NCBI GenBank assembly: GCA_022885665.1
Contig: JAGQDJ010000078.1
Coordinates: 220,911 to 284,910, forward strand
Reading direction: 5' to 3'
Length of the DNA: 64,000 bases
Origin: Triops longicaudatus
Lineage: Eukaryota > Arthropoda > Branchiopoda > Notostraca > Triopsidae
Positions 23,375 to 35,609 of this stretch are shown here, piece after piece. The notes beneath the pieces were generated by a model, which saw only the letters and a list, made by a program, of their open reading frames with translations, did not search any database and was not told the DNA's origin. Made by a program: the position numbers and the translations under genes. Position 1 is the first letter of the stretch. Each line of letters starts with the position of its first letter.

Positions 23375-25499
23375 ATTAAAATTACTTTATCAGGCTAGTT
23401 TGAACAACTCTGTTTACGTTACTTACTCGACTTTTCATTCCATACCGTTCCATTCGTTCCGTTCTGATTCGTTTGTGTTTTGAAAAGACCTTGTTAACAC
23501 CTAGGGGACAGAGCATTAAGTTTAGAGGCGGGGCTTGCATTTTCACAGACTACGGTGGCTAAGATTTAAATGTCAACGCTTTTTCACAGAGTAATATTTC
23601 TAGGGCATATTACCCTATAATCCTTTCGGCAAATCAAGCCCAATTTTAAGATTGGTTTACCATTCTATTTCGTATAACGCCAATTTTCATCTCTTCTAAC
23701 GTCCAAAATATTATTTTAAATAGGGACATATCCACTGTAGTTTCAGATGAAGAAAATGAATGTGTGCTGGTAAACATTCATCCGAGAGCTTTTTCAAATA
23801 CCCACAATTTTCACGCTGCAAGTCCTATTTCGAAAAAGTAAACCTGGAATCTGCAAACTAGCAGAGAAAACTAGAGAAGGAAGGGGACAGTTGGCACGTC
23901 GGACTAACCGAACAAAAATCATAACTAATGAACTACAAACGTTTTGGAAATGAAAATATAATGCACTTAGTGAGTGTTATCGAGGTCAAATGAGGAAAGT
24001 CTCGTCAAAACTAATGGCGTTTTCGTAAGAAAATACATAAAATCTGCATTTGTGGCTCTTCTTGTAAGAAACGGATCCAAGATTATTCGTTGTCACGTTT
24101 ACGTTAAATAAAAAAAATATTGTGTAATATTTTTTCCTTTTTTTCCAGCTTAAGTCACAGAGTAGATTCGGACAGCTAATCACAAGGATCCACGAATAAA
24201 ACATGACAGTAGACGTAGAAAATTAAATGTCGCTTCGCAAAGGTTTCGACTGTAGCGTTTCGAATAGCAAGTAATAAAGAAAAATGTGTAAAAAGGCAGA
24301 TTTTTAAAACTGTATATTAATGCAGTATTATTCGTGTGAGTCTACCTGTATACTAATACAGTACTATTCGTGTGATTCTGTACTATTCGTGTGAGTTTTC
24401 CATAAATATAATCCAATTCTACCGTTTACTCTTTCAGAAAAATTCACAAGCGGAAGTCGAACATATAAAGATTACCTCTCACGTTACATCCTTGAAAATT
24501 GACAGAATGTTGAAGGAACATAAGACTTTAATTTGAATTGCAGTGTAAATATTATGTTGTTTATTTTTTGGAATCGTGTGTAAGTTAAGCTCTCCCAGAA
24601 GGCGGAAACGTACTTTACTCGCGCAAAACACTTGTATATTGAATTTAGAGTGCATCGATAATTATATTGTTTTAATTAACGGAAGGAATACTTAAAGCTA
24701 TCAAAGATCGTAAAAAATATTCAGTTAAGGTCTCTTACTTTTCAAATGTCGATTCTAATGACTGCTATAAGAACAGAAACCGAAGCTGTGTAGTCAGTCA
24801 TTATTCTTTCGATTCCGTAAAGGAAAGCTCTGAACACTTGAGACTGTAATAGAACGTGATAGCAAATTTCCGCACTTGGAGGGAAATGATATATTATCTG
24901 GTAATAAGCATTAAACGCAGTATTTGAAAGTAGAAGTTACAGGAACACGTGTCTTGGGGTTCCGTTGCAACATTTTCGTTCTCCCTTCTTTTCTTTTTGC
25001 GTGGCCACAGCCTTGGCCTTTACTTGTTTATATTCCGCTGATTGTCCAAAGCGGATATAGAATGGTTTTCCTCCTTGCAATCGAAATCCGACTTTGCTGA
25101 CAGTGCAGTCCGCATTCCGATCCTGTCCAGAAGAGTATAAAATCAGGCAGATTTCCTTTCACTCGTTATTTTAAATCTGTTAATGACAAGTTTTTATAAT
25201 TTATAAAATCAAACCATTTTCCTACTTCGAAGTCTCAAGAAGTTTCGATAAAAAAAGGGAAAAAGTTTGGGTCTCCGCCCTCTCTTAACGGTACGGGAAG
25301 AATGCAAGATGATGACGTCACCGATGTCGTAGCGGCAGCTGACGGCTCCCATGGCGAACAACCCCAGCCACTCCCCCCAGTTAGTGCCCTGCCAAACGTG
25401 AGCAACAACTTGTCCTGTAATTGCAAGCAGTATCTGTCTAAAAGTTGTGAAATTTGCGTGTCTTGTTGTCATCTTCATCAACCCATCCAACGCGGCACC
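23375..25499. promoter_or_regulatory. Divergent intergenic region between TIMM50 and EHD
   Basis: About 2.1 kb separates the two start codons, which point away from each other, so both promoters should lie here. I see no convincing core element. A small tandem repeat lies at 24309-24395. From 25302 to 25499 the frame upstream of the EHD start is open (66 codons), probably 5' UTR. The rest shows nothing I can identify. Confidence 0.5.
24309..24395. repeat. Short tandem repeat, about 2.5 units
   Basis: The unit of about 38 bases (CTGTATACTAATACAG followed by TACTATTCGTGTGAG) appears at 24310 and again at 24345, with a third partial unit ending near 24395. Each full unit contains the small palindrome CTGTAT-ACTA-ATACAG. 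Confidence 0.8.
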
Positions 25500-27605
25500 A
25501 TGTTCAGTTGGCTAAACAAAGATGAAAATCGCAAAAAGCAGCCCGAAGTGTACGACAGTGTGGTGGAAGGCCTGAAGAAAATTTACAAGACGAAAATCTT
25601 GCCCCTCGAACAAGCCTATTTTTTCCATGATTTCCATTCCCCACAGTTGGATGACCCAGACTTTGATGCCCGGCCGATGATTCTCCTCGTTGGACAGTAT
25701 TCTACCGGCAAAACCACTTTCATCCGTTATTTGCTAGAGAAAGACTTTCCTGGGATCCGAATTGGACCGGAACCTACCACAGATCGCTTTATTGCAGTGA
25801 TGCATGGAGACACCGATGGCGTTATCCCTGGCAATGCCTTGGTCGTAGATCCCAAGAAACAGTTCCGGCCGCTGTCGAAATTCGGCAACGCTTTTCTCAA
25901 CCGTTTCCAGTGTTCGACCGTTGATTCGCCTGTTTTGAAGGGAATCTCCATCGTTGACACACCCGGCATTCTGTCCGGCGAAAAACAGCGCGTTGATAGA
26001 GGCTACGACTTTACCGGAGTCCTAGAGTGGTTCGCTGAACGTGTTGATCGCATCATTCTGCTCTTTGATGCCCATAAGCTGGATATTTCAGATGAGTTCC
26101 GGCGTTCCATTGAAGCCCTGCGTGGTCATGACGACAAAATCAGGATCGTCCTTAACAAAGTAAATTTGAAAGCGAAAAATGACAAAGACAAACGAGAGTG
26201 GAGAAAGAAACAACAATCAGTTATGTCCCGTCCCATCCATTCATGTTTTTTCTTTTCTTGCCAGGCGGATATGATAGATCACCAGCAATTGATGCGGGTT
26301 TATGGAGCTTTGATGTGGTCCTTGGGTAAAGTCCTTAACACCCCTGAAGTGGCCAGGGTCTACATTGGATCTTTCTGGGATCAGCCCTTGCGTTACGATG
26401 TCAATCGAAAGTGCGAACGTGACTATTGAAGCCATTAGAAACTTCTATTCTAAAAATACTAATTTTCTTGACTGATTTAAACCTTTTGCAGACTTTTCGA
26501 AGCTGAAGAGCAAGATTTATTCCATGACTTGCAGTCCTTGCCGCGCAATGCTGCCTTACGTAAGCTCAATGACCTTATTAAGCGAGCTCGATTGGCCAAA
26601 GTAATCGCTGAATCTTAAACTATGGTGTATCTCATGTTAACGTTATTCCTTCTTTAGGTCCACGCCTACATCATTAGTGCATTGCGCAAAGACTTCCCTA
26701 CAATGTTTGGAAAAGACAGCAAGAAAAAGGAGCTTATAAAAAATCTTGCCCAAACTTATGAACAGTTGCAAAGAGAGCACCAGATTTCGCCGGGAGATTT
26801 TCCTGATCTCAAAAAAATGCAGGTGAAAAAGTTAACCAACGCAATGTGATAGCCGTTTTAAGGGTATCTTACTTTAATTTCTGCTTCGCGTATATCGTTA
26901 ATTATTTTTGGTATTATGCCATTTTTTTCTATTTCTTTCATGTTTTTCTCATTTGTCTTGGTCGTTATTTGTAATGTCATATGTTATTTTGCCCACTGCA
27001 GGAACAATTGGTTCATCATGACTTTACGAAGTTCCCTCCTTTGAAACCCAAATTGTTGGAAGCCGTAGATCGTATGCTGGCAGAAGATATTTCTCGTCTT
27101 ATGGCCGTTATCCCGCAAGAAACTCCCCAGGTTATCACGGAAAGCAACGTTAAAGGTGGAGCTTTTGACGGGGTACAGGACAAGATTAGTCCGTTTGGAT
27201 ACAAGAAAGGCGAAGGAGCTGACGCCGGTGCTGGGGAAGCAGAATGGATTGTTGGTAAAGATAGGTACAAGGCTGACTCCACTTTTGAGAGTCTTGGGCC
27301 TGTCGACGGCAAAATTACGGGCGCGGGTAAATCTCGATTTGATCTTGTGATTCTGGTTATTAGGATAAGAGTGCTAAATTTCTTTTCTTTGGATATTTTT
27401 AGCTGCCAAATCAGAAATGATCAAATCCAAACTCCCAAATTCAGTCTTGGGTAAGATTTGGAAACTGGCTGACGTAGATAAGGATGGAATGCTGGATTCC
27501 GATGAATTTGCCTTGGCGATGCATCTGATTAACATCAAGTTGGACGGCCATGATCTGCCGGTAGAGTTGCCCGCACATTTAATACCTCCGAGCAAAAGGT
27601 TCTAG
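25500..27605 (+). CDS. Past1: EH-domain ATPase (EHD1-4 / Past1), endocytic membrane remodelling
   Basis: Six exons, 25500-26159, 26265-26410, 26492-26600, 26658-26822, 27002-27326 and 27403-27605, encode 535 residues (vertebrate EHDs have about 534-543). Start chosen at MFSWL, where the human proteins start; CACC precedes the ATG. The dynamin-like domain has the P-loop GQYSTGKT (65-72), the switch Thr in GPEPTTDRF, DTPG (153-156) and the G4 motif NKAD (219-222). RKLFEAEEQDL starts the second helical part and REHQISPGDFP lies in the middle. The C-terminal EH domain has an EF-hand loop (DVDKDGMLDSDEF) and ends IPPSKRF. EHDs oligomerise as rings on recycling-endosome tubules, hydrolyse ATP and bind NPF-containing partners. 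Intron 1 (26160-26264, 105 nt) has no stop in frame and splits the G4 motif. The frame is open upstream to 25302. Confidence 0.98.
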
Positions 27606-28182
27606 ACAAAAGACCTAAACAAGTTAGAGACATAATCGTTAACATGGCTTTTCTTTTCCGTTTTTCTTCTTTTATTGAAAATATCCGAAGCAACCAAAAT
27701 GGAGGAGATTAAAGCCAAAGTTTGTTATTCCTTCGATAGATTTGATATATAAACCCTTGCAACAGAACAAGGGCAATTTTTTTCTAGTGTTTACTTGTGG
27801 TACCAAAGGAAACAGAAACAACAAACTGCGGAAATTTAGTTTTGCGTGCCTCTGTTCTCTCTCGCCGATCCTGTGTTTTCTTAATATGATGTGTTCTGTT
27901 TCCCACCTCTGCTTGGTTTCCTTGTCCTACTTCAAGCTAAATGTGCGACACTCAGATTTGGTGCCTTGCTTTTAGATTTTCGTTTTCTTTTTTATTCGAT
28001 ATAGTCTGGATTGTATAGTTGTATCGAGAAAGACGAACATGGGGTGCGCGAAAAATTACACAAGGAATGGAAAAGCTGAAGCGACTTCGTTTGCGTTTAC
28101 AGTGTACACTGTTACAAAAGTAGATTTGTGGGTGGTTAACATCTTAATTATGAAAACTTTCGGGTTCGGCTATTATGCGCGC
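27606..28182. other. Convergent 3' regions of EHD and TMEM50
   Basis: The two genes face each other with 577 bases between stops. A minus-strand AATAAA (TTTATT on plus, 27991-27996) lies 187 bases past the TMEM50 stop and is a reasonable poly(A) signal. I saw no AATAAA for EHD before the TMEM50 coding region. Confidence 0.5.
27991..27996 (-). terminator. Candidate poly(A) signal of TMEM50
   Basis: AATAAA on the minus strand, 187 bases downstream of the TMEM50 stop codon. Assigned by position only. Confidence 0.5.
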
Positions 28183-28999
28183 TCAACCCCAATTGTCTTC
28201 GGATCGGCCGAACTTGAATACCAGCGAACCAATAAAGATAAAGGCGTTTTGCAGGAAAAGACCAACTCCTGGCCACATCGGATCCTTTCCTACAAAACAC
28301 AGGGAAAGTGTCATTACTGAAGACGAAACCTTCGGCTTGATTGTTTCGACAATTACGCGGTAAATTAGCTTTCTAAATAAATTAAGAACTAGCGAAGGAG
28401 GAAAATTGATTATAAATCACAAGGCAATGTATTACGCAAAAAGTTGACTATTATTTCCGCGATTAACGAAATGTACTGTGAATCATACCTGGAATAACGT
28501 AACTTTGGAAAAGAATCCAACACGAGGCAATCAGCGAGGTAAACCCCAAAACCAAGCCGATGAAAAGCCATGCCTTAGCTCCTCGGTGACCCAGACAACC
28601 GTCTGTGTAAGAGTCTCCTCTTAACTGACCATTTGTCACGACATTAATCCTACAGTTACAATAAAAGAATTATTTCGTACAAACAGGAAGTGAGACTTAA
28701 CCTACATGAGCATTGATATGGTACTGAAAACCCCACATGTATAATAGGCATGGTTAAATTCGTTCATTGAGGGATATCTAGCCGCAATATCGATGATAAG
28801 CCACCATCCAACGGAAACCTACAAAAAATAATTTCCGATGAATCACCATCCGATTACGAGAACAACTTAAAAAAAACACAAGTAATGAGAATTTCAAGCT
28901 AATGCTTACCAAAGAACCAGCTGCCACTGAAGCTAAAACATTTCTTCTTTCACCTACATCCGACAAACCGGGAATTCGGAAATTTTCGAAGAGTGGCAT
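28183..28999 (-). CDS. Tmem50: TMEM50 family four-pass membrane protein
   Basis: Four exons, 28999-28910, 28818-28706, 28649-28489 and 28289-28183, encode 156 residues; human TMEM50A has 157. Phases join as 0, 2 and 1. Conserved landmarks appear in order: GERRNVLASVAAGSL, GWWLIIDIAARYPSMNEFNHAYYTCGV, NGQLRGDSYTDGCLG, AKAWLFIGLVLGFTSLIASCWILF, and at the end QNAFIFIGSLVFKFGRSEDNW. Four hydrophobic segments span the length. TMEM50A/B are small membrane proteins of the ER and late secretory pathway whose molecular role is not well established, so I give none. The start at 28999 sets an N-terminus of the usual length; the frame is open further upstream to 29092. A ~267-bp repeat also found upstream of the clarin-like gene ends 294 bases before this ATG. 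Confidence 0.95.
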
Positions 29000-31171
29000 A
29001 ATTTTACTATGTAAAACATGCAATAGAGGATTAACTCTTTTGTTTACGCCGATTTGCCGAAACCGTGACGTATAGTCGCATTTGGACTGCATGCCATACC
29101 CAATTCATCCCATAATACGTACTATGAGTTTGTGAACTCAGCTCTGTGACGTCACGAAGGGGCTTAAGGGCAGGCTTGCCAGATTTTTTTTCTTTTTTTA
29201 AAAAAATACAAACAAAAAAAATGAGGAGAAAGGTTTGTTTTTAAAGGCATTGGTTTAGAGAAATTTGGGTTGGTTTCTTTCTGTTTCAGATTCGAATCAA
29301 TTGTTTACTTACGACTTGACTCAGTTAGCCGATTGGGAACAGTCTATAAAGAACAAAAACCTTAATAATGAAGACGAATCATAATAACAAGAATAATGTC
29401 ATAACACCCTTGTACATCTTAAGTTTCCTTACAAAAGAATTCCTGAACTTTCGTATTGTTTTCTTCATTCCTTGAAGTGCGGGAAGAAAATAATATAGTA
29501 ATCGGTTTGCTAACCGATGACTCGATCACAAAAAGAATACAAGGGTGAAATGCGAACCGGGTCATGCAAGGCATCTAAACTGTCCGAAAATTCTTCTCAA
29601 GTTCAGTCAAATGTCAGTCGGCTTGTCTAAATTGTCCCGAAGATGTTGCGAAGTGCCGTTGCTTGTATCGAAAGCTAGTGAGTATCATTGCAATTTTCTG
29701 GGTTCTCCCCAAAGTCCTGTTAAATAACGTTGCCAATTTACTGACGGCACTGAAATGCCTTATGACCACGGTGGACCTATACAGCGCTAATGGCTCATTA
29801 CACTATTTGCACGGATAGTTTTGCCAGTACAGCTGAATAATTTATAAAACACTTTCAGTTGTTTAATTTTACTTCCGATCTTGAATTTGTCGCCAAAAGC
29901 TCTTTCAGGGAAAGTTATTAATATATTTTTAAACAACGGAAATTTTCAGGATATTTTCTAGAAACTGCAATCTATCTTCACATAACTACAGTCAATATTT
30001 ATAAGGATATTTTGAGTACTAGTACACCTAAAAATTGGGTCAGCCACTTTTTAGTAACTGTTCTTCGAATTTATAAACTTGGGCTCGGTTCTAATCAAAA
30101 GAAACTCCAAAATAGCTCGCCCAACGTCCAAGATTTTAATGTAAAAAATATACAAAATATGTTCCTGTGGTGAGTGGAAGAGGATTTGAATTTTAAGAAC
30201 ACAGTTGATTGCCTGTTATCCGTCAGGTATCGGAACGGATCCCACACTAGTTGACTCATAAATCGATTATTACGAAAAAAATATGATAAACTAGCAGTTA
30301 CAATGCAAAAAATAGAATTTTTAAAACAAGTGTATGCTATAATACACATAGGGTACATTTCCTATACAGATTGGTTAGGCGTTTAATAACTTCGGTAATA
30401 AATAAGCACAACTTCACTGTCACAAAAGGTTTTAGAAGTAGGCTATTTGCTCTTTGAGATATCGCTCCTGAAATTTCTCCACGTTATTCTCTCATAAGAG
30501 GTAGCGGTATACAGTGGCCTTAAAGACGTGACGCTCTGAGCCGGAATGCATAATCTTATATCATTATGTGTAATAGAACTCCGATTGTATCAACCCTAAT
30601 TCTGGAATCTACTGATCATGCCAACCTCCTAGACAAAAAAAATTTCCCCGTAAGCGACATTTTTTACGTCGATTCTAAAGTGTTTATTGTGGATAGTATG
30701 AAGTTTCCTCTAGCAATCCGAGCAAACCATATTATGAGATATAAATGCATTTTATTTAATTAATTATTCCCAATTTAACTTTTTTTTTAAATATCCCCAC
30801 GTTTTAAACGCATGATTTTGATTTTCTCAACTATCCGTATTGTCAAATACCCTTCGATCCGAATCTGTCGACAAAATCTGAAGTCCACTTTAGGTCCATG
30901 TTCTTTTGGCCTATACGGCGACTTATACAGTGCACCCTGGGCACTGGTTACTACCGTGTCCCTATGGAGTGATATAAGGGAAGAAGACGACGTGTATGTG
31001 TCTTATCTTTGGCTCATGTATTTCAATCTTCTTTCAATGTGAGCAGCCGAACTCTGGCAAGGAACGATCACTAAAGGAAAATAACAATTTGGCCTTGGCT
31101 ACGCCGGCATTTTGTGCCTTGCTCCAGTTTATGACTTCAATCGTGTGGCTACGAACGTGTCAGTCGTTGCC
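29000..31171. promoter_or_regulatory. Divergent intergenic region between TMEM50 and carboxylesterase 1
   Basis: About 2.2 kb between divergent start codons. It contains the repeat at 29293-29560 and otherwise AT-rich DNA (29.8-30.8 kb) with no gene I can support. The short open frames near 30.6-31.2 kb upstream of the esterase start carry no recognisable motif and are more likely promoter and 5' UTR. Confidence 0.5.
29293..29560 (-). repeat. ~267-bp dispersed repeat, copy upstream of TMEM50
   Basis: Read on the minus strand this segment matches 40187-40453 on plus, at roughly 85-90% by eye. Shared blocks include TTCGCATTTCAC, GTCATCGGTTAG, CAAGGAATGAAGAAAACAAT, GGAATTCTTTTGTAAGGAAA, TATGACATTATTCTTGTTAT, TGTTCCCAATCGGCTAAC and CAATTGAT. 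An ATCGGTTAGCAAACCGAT hairpin (around 29505-29522) lies inside. No coding frame, terminal repeat or poly(A) tail is obvious. Confidence 0.9.
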
Positions 31172-33389
31172 ATGCAGCTATACGTGCATAGTGTTCTATG
31201 TGCGGTGATCGTTCATCTCACACTTGTATTTCCAGTTAGCTCAGTAAAAGATGAAAATCTACTTGTTGAAACTGCACAGGGTGCACTTAAAGGCTCTGTA
31301 ATGCAGTCCAGTGAACAAAGTCGCTTTTTAGCATTTCGGGGCATTCCGTACGCCGAACCTCCGATCGGGAATCTCCGCTTCAATGTACGTGTGACTAACC
31401 GTTGAACCTTAAGCCTTTTACTTTTGATAAGATTTTCTTTATTTAGGATCCCGTTCCTGCTAAACCTTGGCAAGGTGTCTTGGATGCGACTAAAGAAGCT
31501 CCGACTTGCTTACAGTACGACGAGATGATGAGAAATTTCCTAGGCAAAGAGGACTGTTTATTTCTCAATATCTACACAAGAAAAGTTGGCAGGCTTTATT
31601 TTATTTACTTATATTTTTAAATCTTTCAAGGAAAAGGTATTTTCACGATATTCGTTTCTTATCACAGACAAACGGGGATACATTGCGGCCAGTTATGGTT
31701 TGGATTCATGGCGGCGGATGGATGCAGGGCAGCGGGAACGGACAAACATATGTTTACGGACCCGAATATCTAATGAATGAGGACATTGTCTTAGTGACGA
31801 TAAATTATCGATTAGCTATGTTCGGTAGCTCTACGTTAATTACTTATTTTCTTGTAAACATTTCCGTTTTTCTTTGGAGGATTTTTAAGTACAGAAGATG
31901 AAGAGGCTCCGGGAAACTACGGTTTATTAGACCAAGTTCTAGCTCTTAAGTGGGTTAAAGAGAACATTGAAAAATTCGGCGGTGATCCGAACAGCATTAC
32001 AATATTCGGGGAGAGTGCTGGAGGAGTTGCTGTTCATTACATGATGATCACTCCTCGCACTGAAGGTAAAGTTACCTAAACCATATTTTTTTTTTCAGCC
32101 AAGAAAAAGCCAGTGCGTTGTTTTAGGTTTGTTTCATCGAGCTATCTCCCAGTCCGGTACCACCATGTGTTCTTGGGCGACAATACCAAAGCCACGCGAA
32201 AAAGCATTTAAACTCGGCAAAGCGCTTAAATGTGACACCGATAATTCGAAAGATCTGGTGAATTGCTTGAGGAGTGCTGATGGTATTGACATTGTGCGCC
32301 TTCACGATCTCTTCAAGGTAAGCGGTTTAAGCTCTTAAGTAAACTGCAACCTTCAACTTAGAGGAAAACTATAGGTGTTTGCTGGCACGTTTCCAATTCC
32401 ATTCGGTCCGCGAGTTGATCGGGAGAGGCGACTTCCAGTTGTCCCCGACGAGCCCAGAACACTTCTAGAGCAAGGAAAATACCATGCCATCCCTTGGATG
32501 ACCGGTGTTACGAAGAACGAAGGAGCTCTTTTCGTTGCATGTATGGCTTAGTGTTTCCATACCTTAAGCACTTGTCTTTTCTTAGCTATATTTTCTTAGT
32601 GATCAAAGCGAATGGTGCACTGCAGAAACTTATAGACCAGCCTGAGGTCTATCTTCAGCATTTTTTGAATTATGAGCACCTGTCTTCCAATCCGTCCCGA
32701 ATTACGAATGGCTTACTAGCTCGCTACTTTGAGAATTCCCGGATTACCAAGGACGAGTTGGACCGTCTCGTTGATGTAATGACGCTATGCCATGGCTACT
32801 TCAAAATCTAATTTTGAACTTTTAGGCATCTTCCGACAGTTTGTTCAACAAAGGTTTCTTGGATGCGTTAGAACTACACGCACAACAGAAGCTTCATCCG
32901 ATTTATGTTTATCAGTTTTCGCACAGATTTAAGATTTCATTTTCAGACTTTGTTGGGTATACCGGTCCTGATTTGGGTACAGAAATTTTCTAAATGAAAA
33001 TCGTTATCCTTGTCAAATTTTCGAATACCTCCAATTCGCTTTTCTAGGAGTTGGCCACGCGGACGACATGTTAAGTCTCTTCCGGATTCCAATGATGCCT
33101 TTTCTCGGCGGAAATGACAAAAATGTTTCGAAAACAGTTGTGAAGTTTTGGGTTAACTTTGCAACAACAGGGTAAGAATTTGTCTCTCAACAGTTATGGG
33201 TTATTGGTTGTTTTTGTCAGAGATCCAAATGGAAACGTTGCAGCTGAAGGTCGCGTTTGGCTCCCTGTTAGCGAACAACGTGGATACCTTGATATTTCCC
33301 TTGAACCAAGATTTATCACAGAAAAATTCAGTTTTGAAGATAGGCTGACTTTCTGGCAGTCGTTTCCACAAACTAAAGATGAGCTATAA
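31172..33389 (+). CDS. Secreted type-B carboxylesterase 1 (alpha/beta hydrolase)
   Basis: Ten exons encode 556 residues: 31172-31384, 31447-31584, 31668-31824, 31880-32065, 32127-32317, 32375-32540, 32600-32775, 32826-32976, 33048-33171, 33221-33389. A hydrophobic N-terminus (LCAVIVHLTLVFPVSS) is a signal peptide. Family landmarks: FLAFRGIPYAEPPIGNLRF, EDCLFLNIYT, the oxyanion-hole WIHGGGW, and GFLSTEDEEAPGNYGLLDQ. The catalytic triad is intact: Ser215 in FGESAGG, Glu344 in TKNEGALF and His463 in GVGHADD. The enzyme should hydrolyse ester substrates outside the cell; arthropod relatives include juvenile-hormone, detoxification and venom esterases, and the sequence does not tell which. There is no C-terminal membrane anchor, and the ending is DEL. 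It is one of a tandem pair with the gene at 36087. Confidence 0.94.
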
Positions 33390-33654
33390 TGAGCCAATAG
33401 ACTACTCCTACTGTAAGCATGGAATATGTAAGTTCCGTTTTTAAAGTTGGATGTCGTACTTCTTGTATCATTTTGAAATCTACAAGACGCCCAAAATACA
33501 TATCTACAGTAAAATTACACCGAATATTACTAAGTTCGGAGAGTTATAAGCTTTTAGGTACATAGCTCTCAGATTCACTTTGACATTCATAAACAATACA
33601 CGAGCCCTAAAATGAAAAATATGCAAATATCTTTAATAATGTAATAATTTATAT

Positions 33655-33660
33655 AATAAA
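33655..33660 (+). terminator. Candidate poly(A) signal of carboxylesterase 1
   Basis: AATAAA 266 bases past the stop codon, within an AT-rich stretch. Assigned by position. Confidence 0.5.
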
Positions 33661-34060
33661 TACGATATAATTTGTTGTAATACCATATAATAAATATATA
33701 TTGTGGCAGCTACAGCGGCGTATTTGTTGAGACGTCCCTCCCAGTCCTCCGCCAACTTAAGGAATCAAACAATCTCGTTTTTCCCCCTATCATATCCCCC
33801 CCCCCCTCTATTTGACATTGCCTTCAAGCATTACGTTAAAACTTCCTAGGGCGCTGTTAACGGCAGCTCAACCGATGAAACTACGGATTCTAAAAGAAGA
33901 CTCTCCCGACGATAAAGTCTTGTGTACGCTTATGATTGTAATGCCGCGAAGTTTTACGGCAATTTTTTAAGTTAATTTCAAAAATTGAGTTCAGAATTCT
34001 TGCACGTGCAGGTTCAAAAGTTGCAAACATTATCAGTACATTCACTAAAAATTTTTACAC

Positions 34061-34560
34061 AGTAAAATCTCGCTATAACGTACACGCAAGGAACGGAAGT
34101 TGTATTAGCTATAGCAAATTGTACTTAAAAAGCAAACCTTCGAAAGTAGTTTTACTTTCATTTCCTGACATATCTATTATTTCACTATTTATGTCAAGTG
34201 TTACTAAAGACCGCTTCGTATATGTAACCTTATGTGCCATTTTTAATGAAAAAATAAAGCACAATCGAATCAACAGGTTTTGTTGTTTTCATCTACAACA
34301 CAAACACAGCGGGAGCAATTTTGGAACACAAGCTCGAGTAGCGTGATCTTGCGGAAAATAGAAGTTCCTCACTAGGGCTGTTATTTTTAATGCGTAACGC
34401 ATGGCAGTGCTAGTGTTCATTATAACCGAACGAAGAAAGCATGTCTACATTGGCAAGGGAGCCCGAGATTTTGTACGCTATAGGCGAACATATTTTATAG
34501 GCGAACTCGCTATAGCTGATTGTTCGTAACATCCGGTGTACGTTATAGCGAGATTTTACT
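34061..34560. mobile_element. pogo-like MITE with perfect 25-bp terminal inverted repeats
   Basis: The first 25 bases (AGTAAAATCTCGCTATAACG then TACAC, 34061-34085) are the exact inverted complement of 34536-34560. The element is 500 bp and flanked on both sides by ACAC (34057-34060 and 34561-34564). Sub-terminal motifs (GCTATAG, CGCTATAGG) repeat inside both ends. No transposase frame is present, so it is non-autonomous. CTCGCTATAACG-type ends are typical of pogo/Tigger-like Tc1-mariner families, which normally duplicate TA; the ACAC flanks do not fit that simply. Related termini occur at 55453 and 62534. Confidence 0.85.
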
Positions 34561-35423
34561 ACACATGTAATTATTATTGCGAAAATCTCGCGAATTAGAA
34601 GAGCCGTCCTTAAGTTGTCTTCGAAGTCTTTCGATATGACTTTGATTTTATGCACAACCCCTGCTAAAACAACCCCTTACTAGCGTCTCCAATATCTTTA
34701 TAAAACTGAATAGTTGACGGTGTTGGTGAAGCACACTTTCTTGAGTCACTGCAATAAAACAGTCTATCTCCGTATTACCTGAAGTATTTTCAATAGTTCC
34801 CGAAAAAAATTACAACCCCTTGTTCCAAAATTTGCACCGTTAGGTCCAATTAAATTTGATCACCCTATCTCAGAATCAAATTTTGTTAATAAATAGATCT
34901 AAAAAAATAATTACAATAGTTCTAAATATCTACAAAGGTTGTTATCTACAAAGGTTATAAGAGGATAGAGAAACAATTTTAAGTTTTCATGTCGGTAATT
35001 TCGCTATAGAGCTACTGTATTTAACACTGATAAGTACAAATCAATTTAACAAAAAGTAACGTAACATTAAAATTACACACTAACATTAATATTTTAGTGC
35101 GTAATTGTGGGTAAACGAGCCAAGAAATAATCTTATTATATTTTTACTTCATCAATCAACTTGTGACCATACATTATAATTATTTTCTCATGCAGTACAT
35201 TGGCACCGTTTTAGGGTCAATTTGTTGTGGATTCCAAAACAAACTTTCAAATTTTCGATTGTTTTTTTTTTAAATAAGCATATTGTTTAGTTTACGTGAC
35301 TATTTCCGTAAAACAGTAGATATTTCTTCACCTCAGTTCAAACACCTTTATATTAATAAAACAAAAACGGTTGCCCAGATTATATCTTTCCCCACACTTT
35401 TTAGTTGCGTTTTTCCAAAGATA

Positions 35424-35609
35424 CGTATGGACTCCACTTAAGTCGAATCCCGATAAGACGAATACTCATTGAACTAGATACAAAGCCCACGGTCCTGATT
35501 TGCACTATTAAACCAAATACAAATCCTGTTAAGGCGGATTTCTGCTCAAGACATAGTCGCTCGTCCGGTCCGAGCCCTACTTCTTAAGTGAACAGCACTG
35601 TAGGCCTAT
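35424..35609. mobile_element. Possible Tigger-like MITE fragment
   Basis: The left end reads ATGGACTCCACTTAAGTCGA followed by ATCCCGATAAGACGAA. The right end, read inverted, begins CTACAGTGCTGTTCACTTAAG. The shared (T)CCACTTAAG/TTCACTTAAG core and the style of these ends resemble Tigger-type terminal repeats. The internal part is unrelated to the MITE at 34061. Confidence 0.4.
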
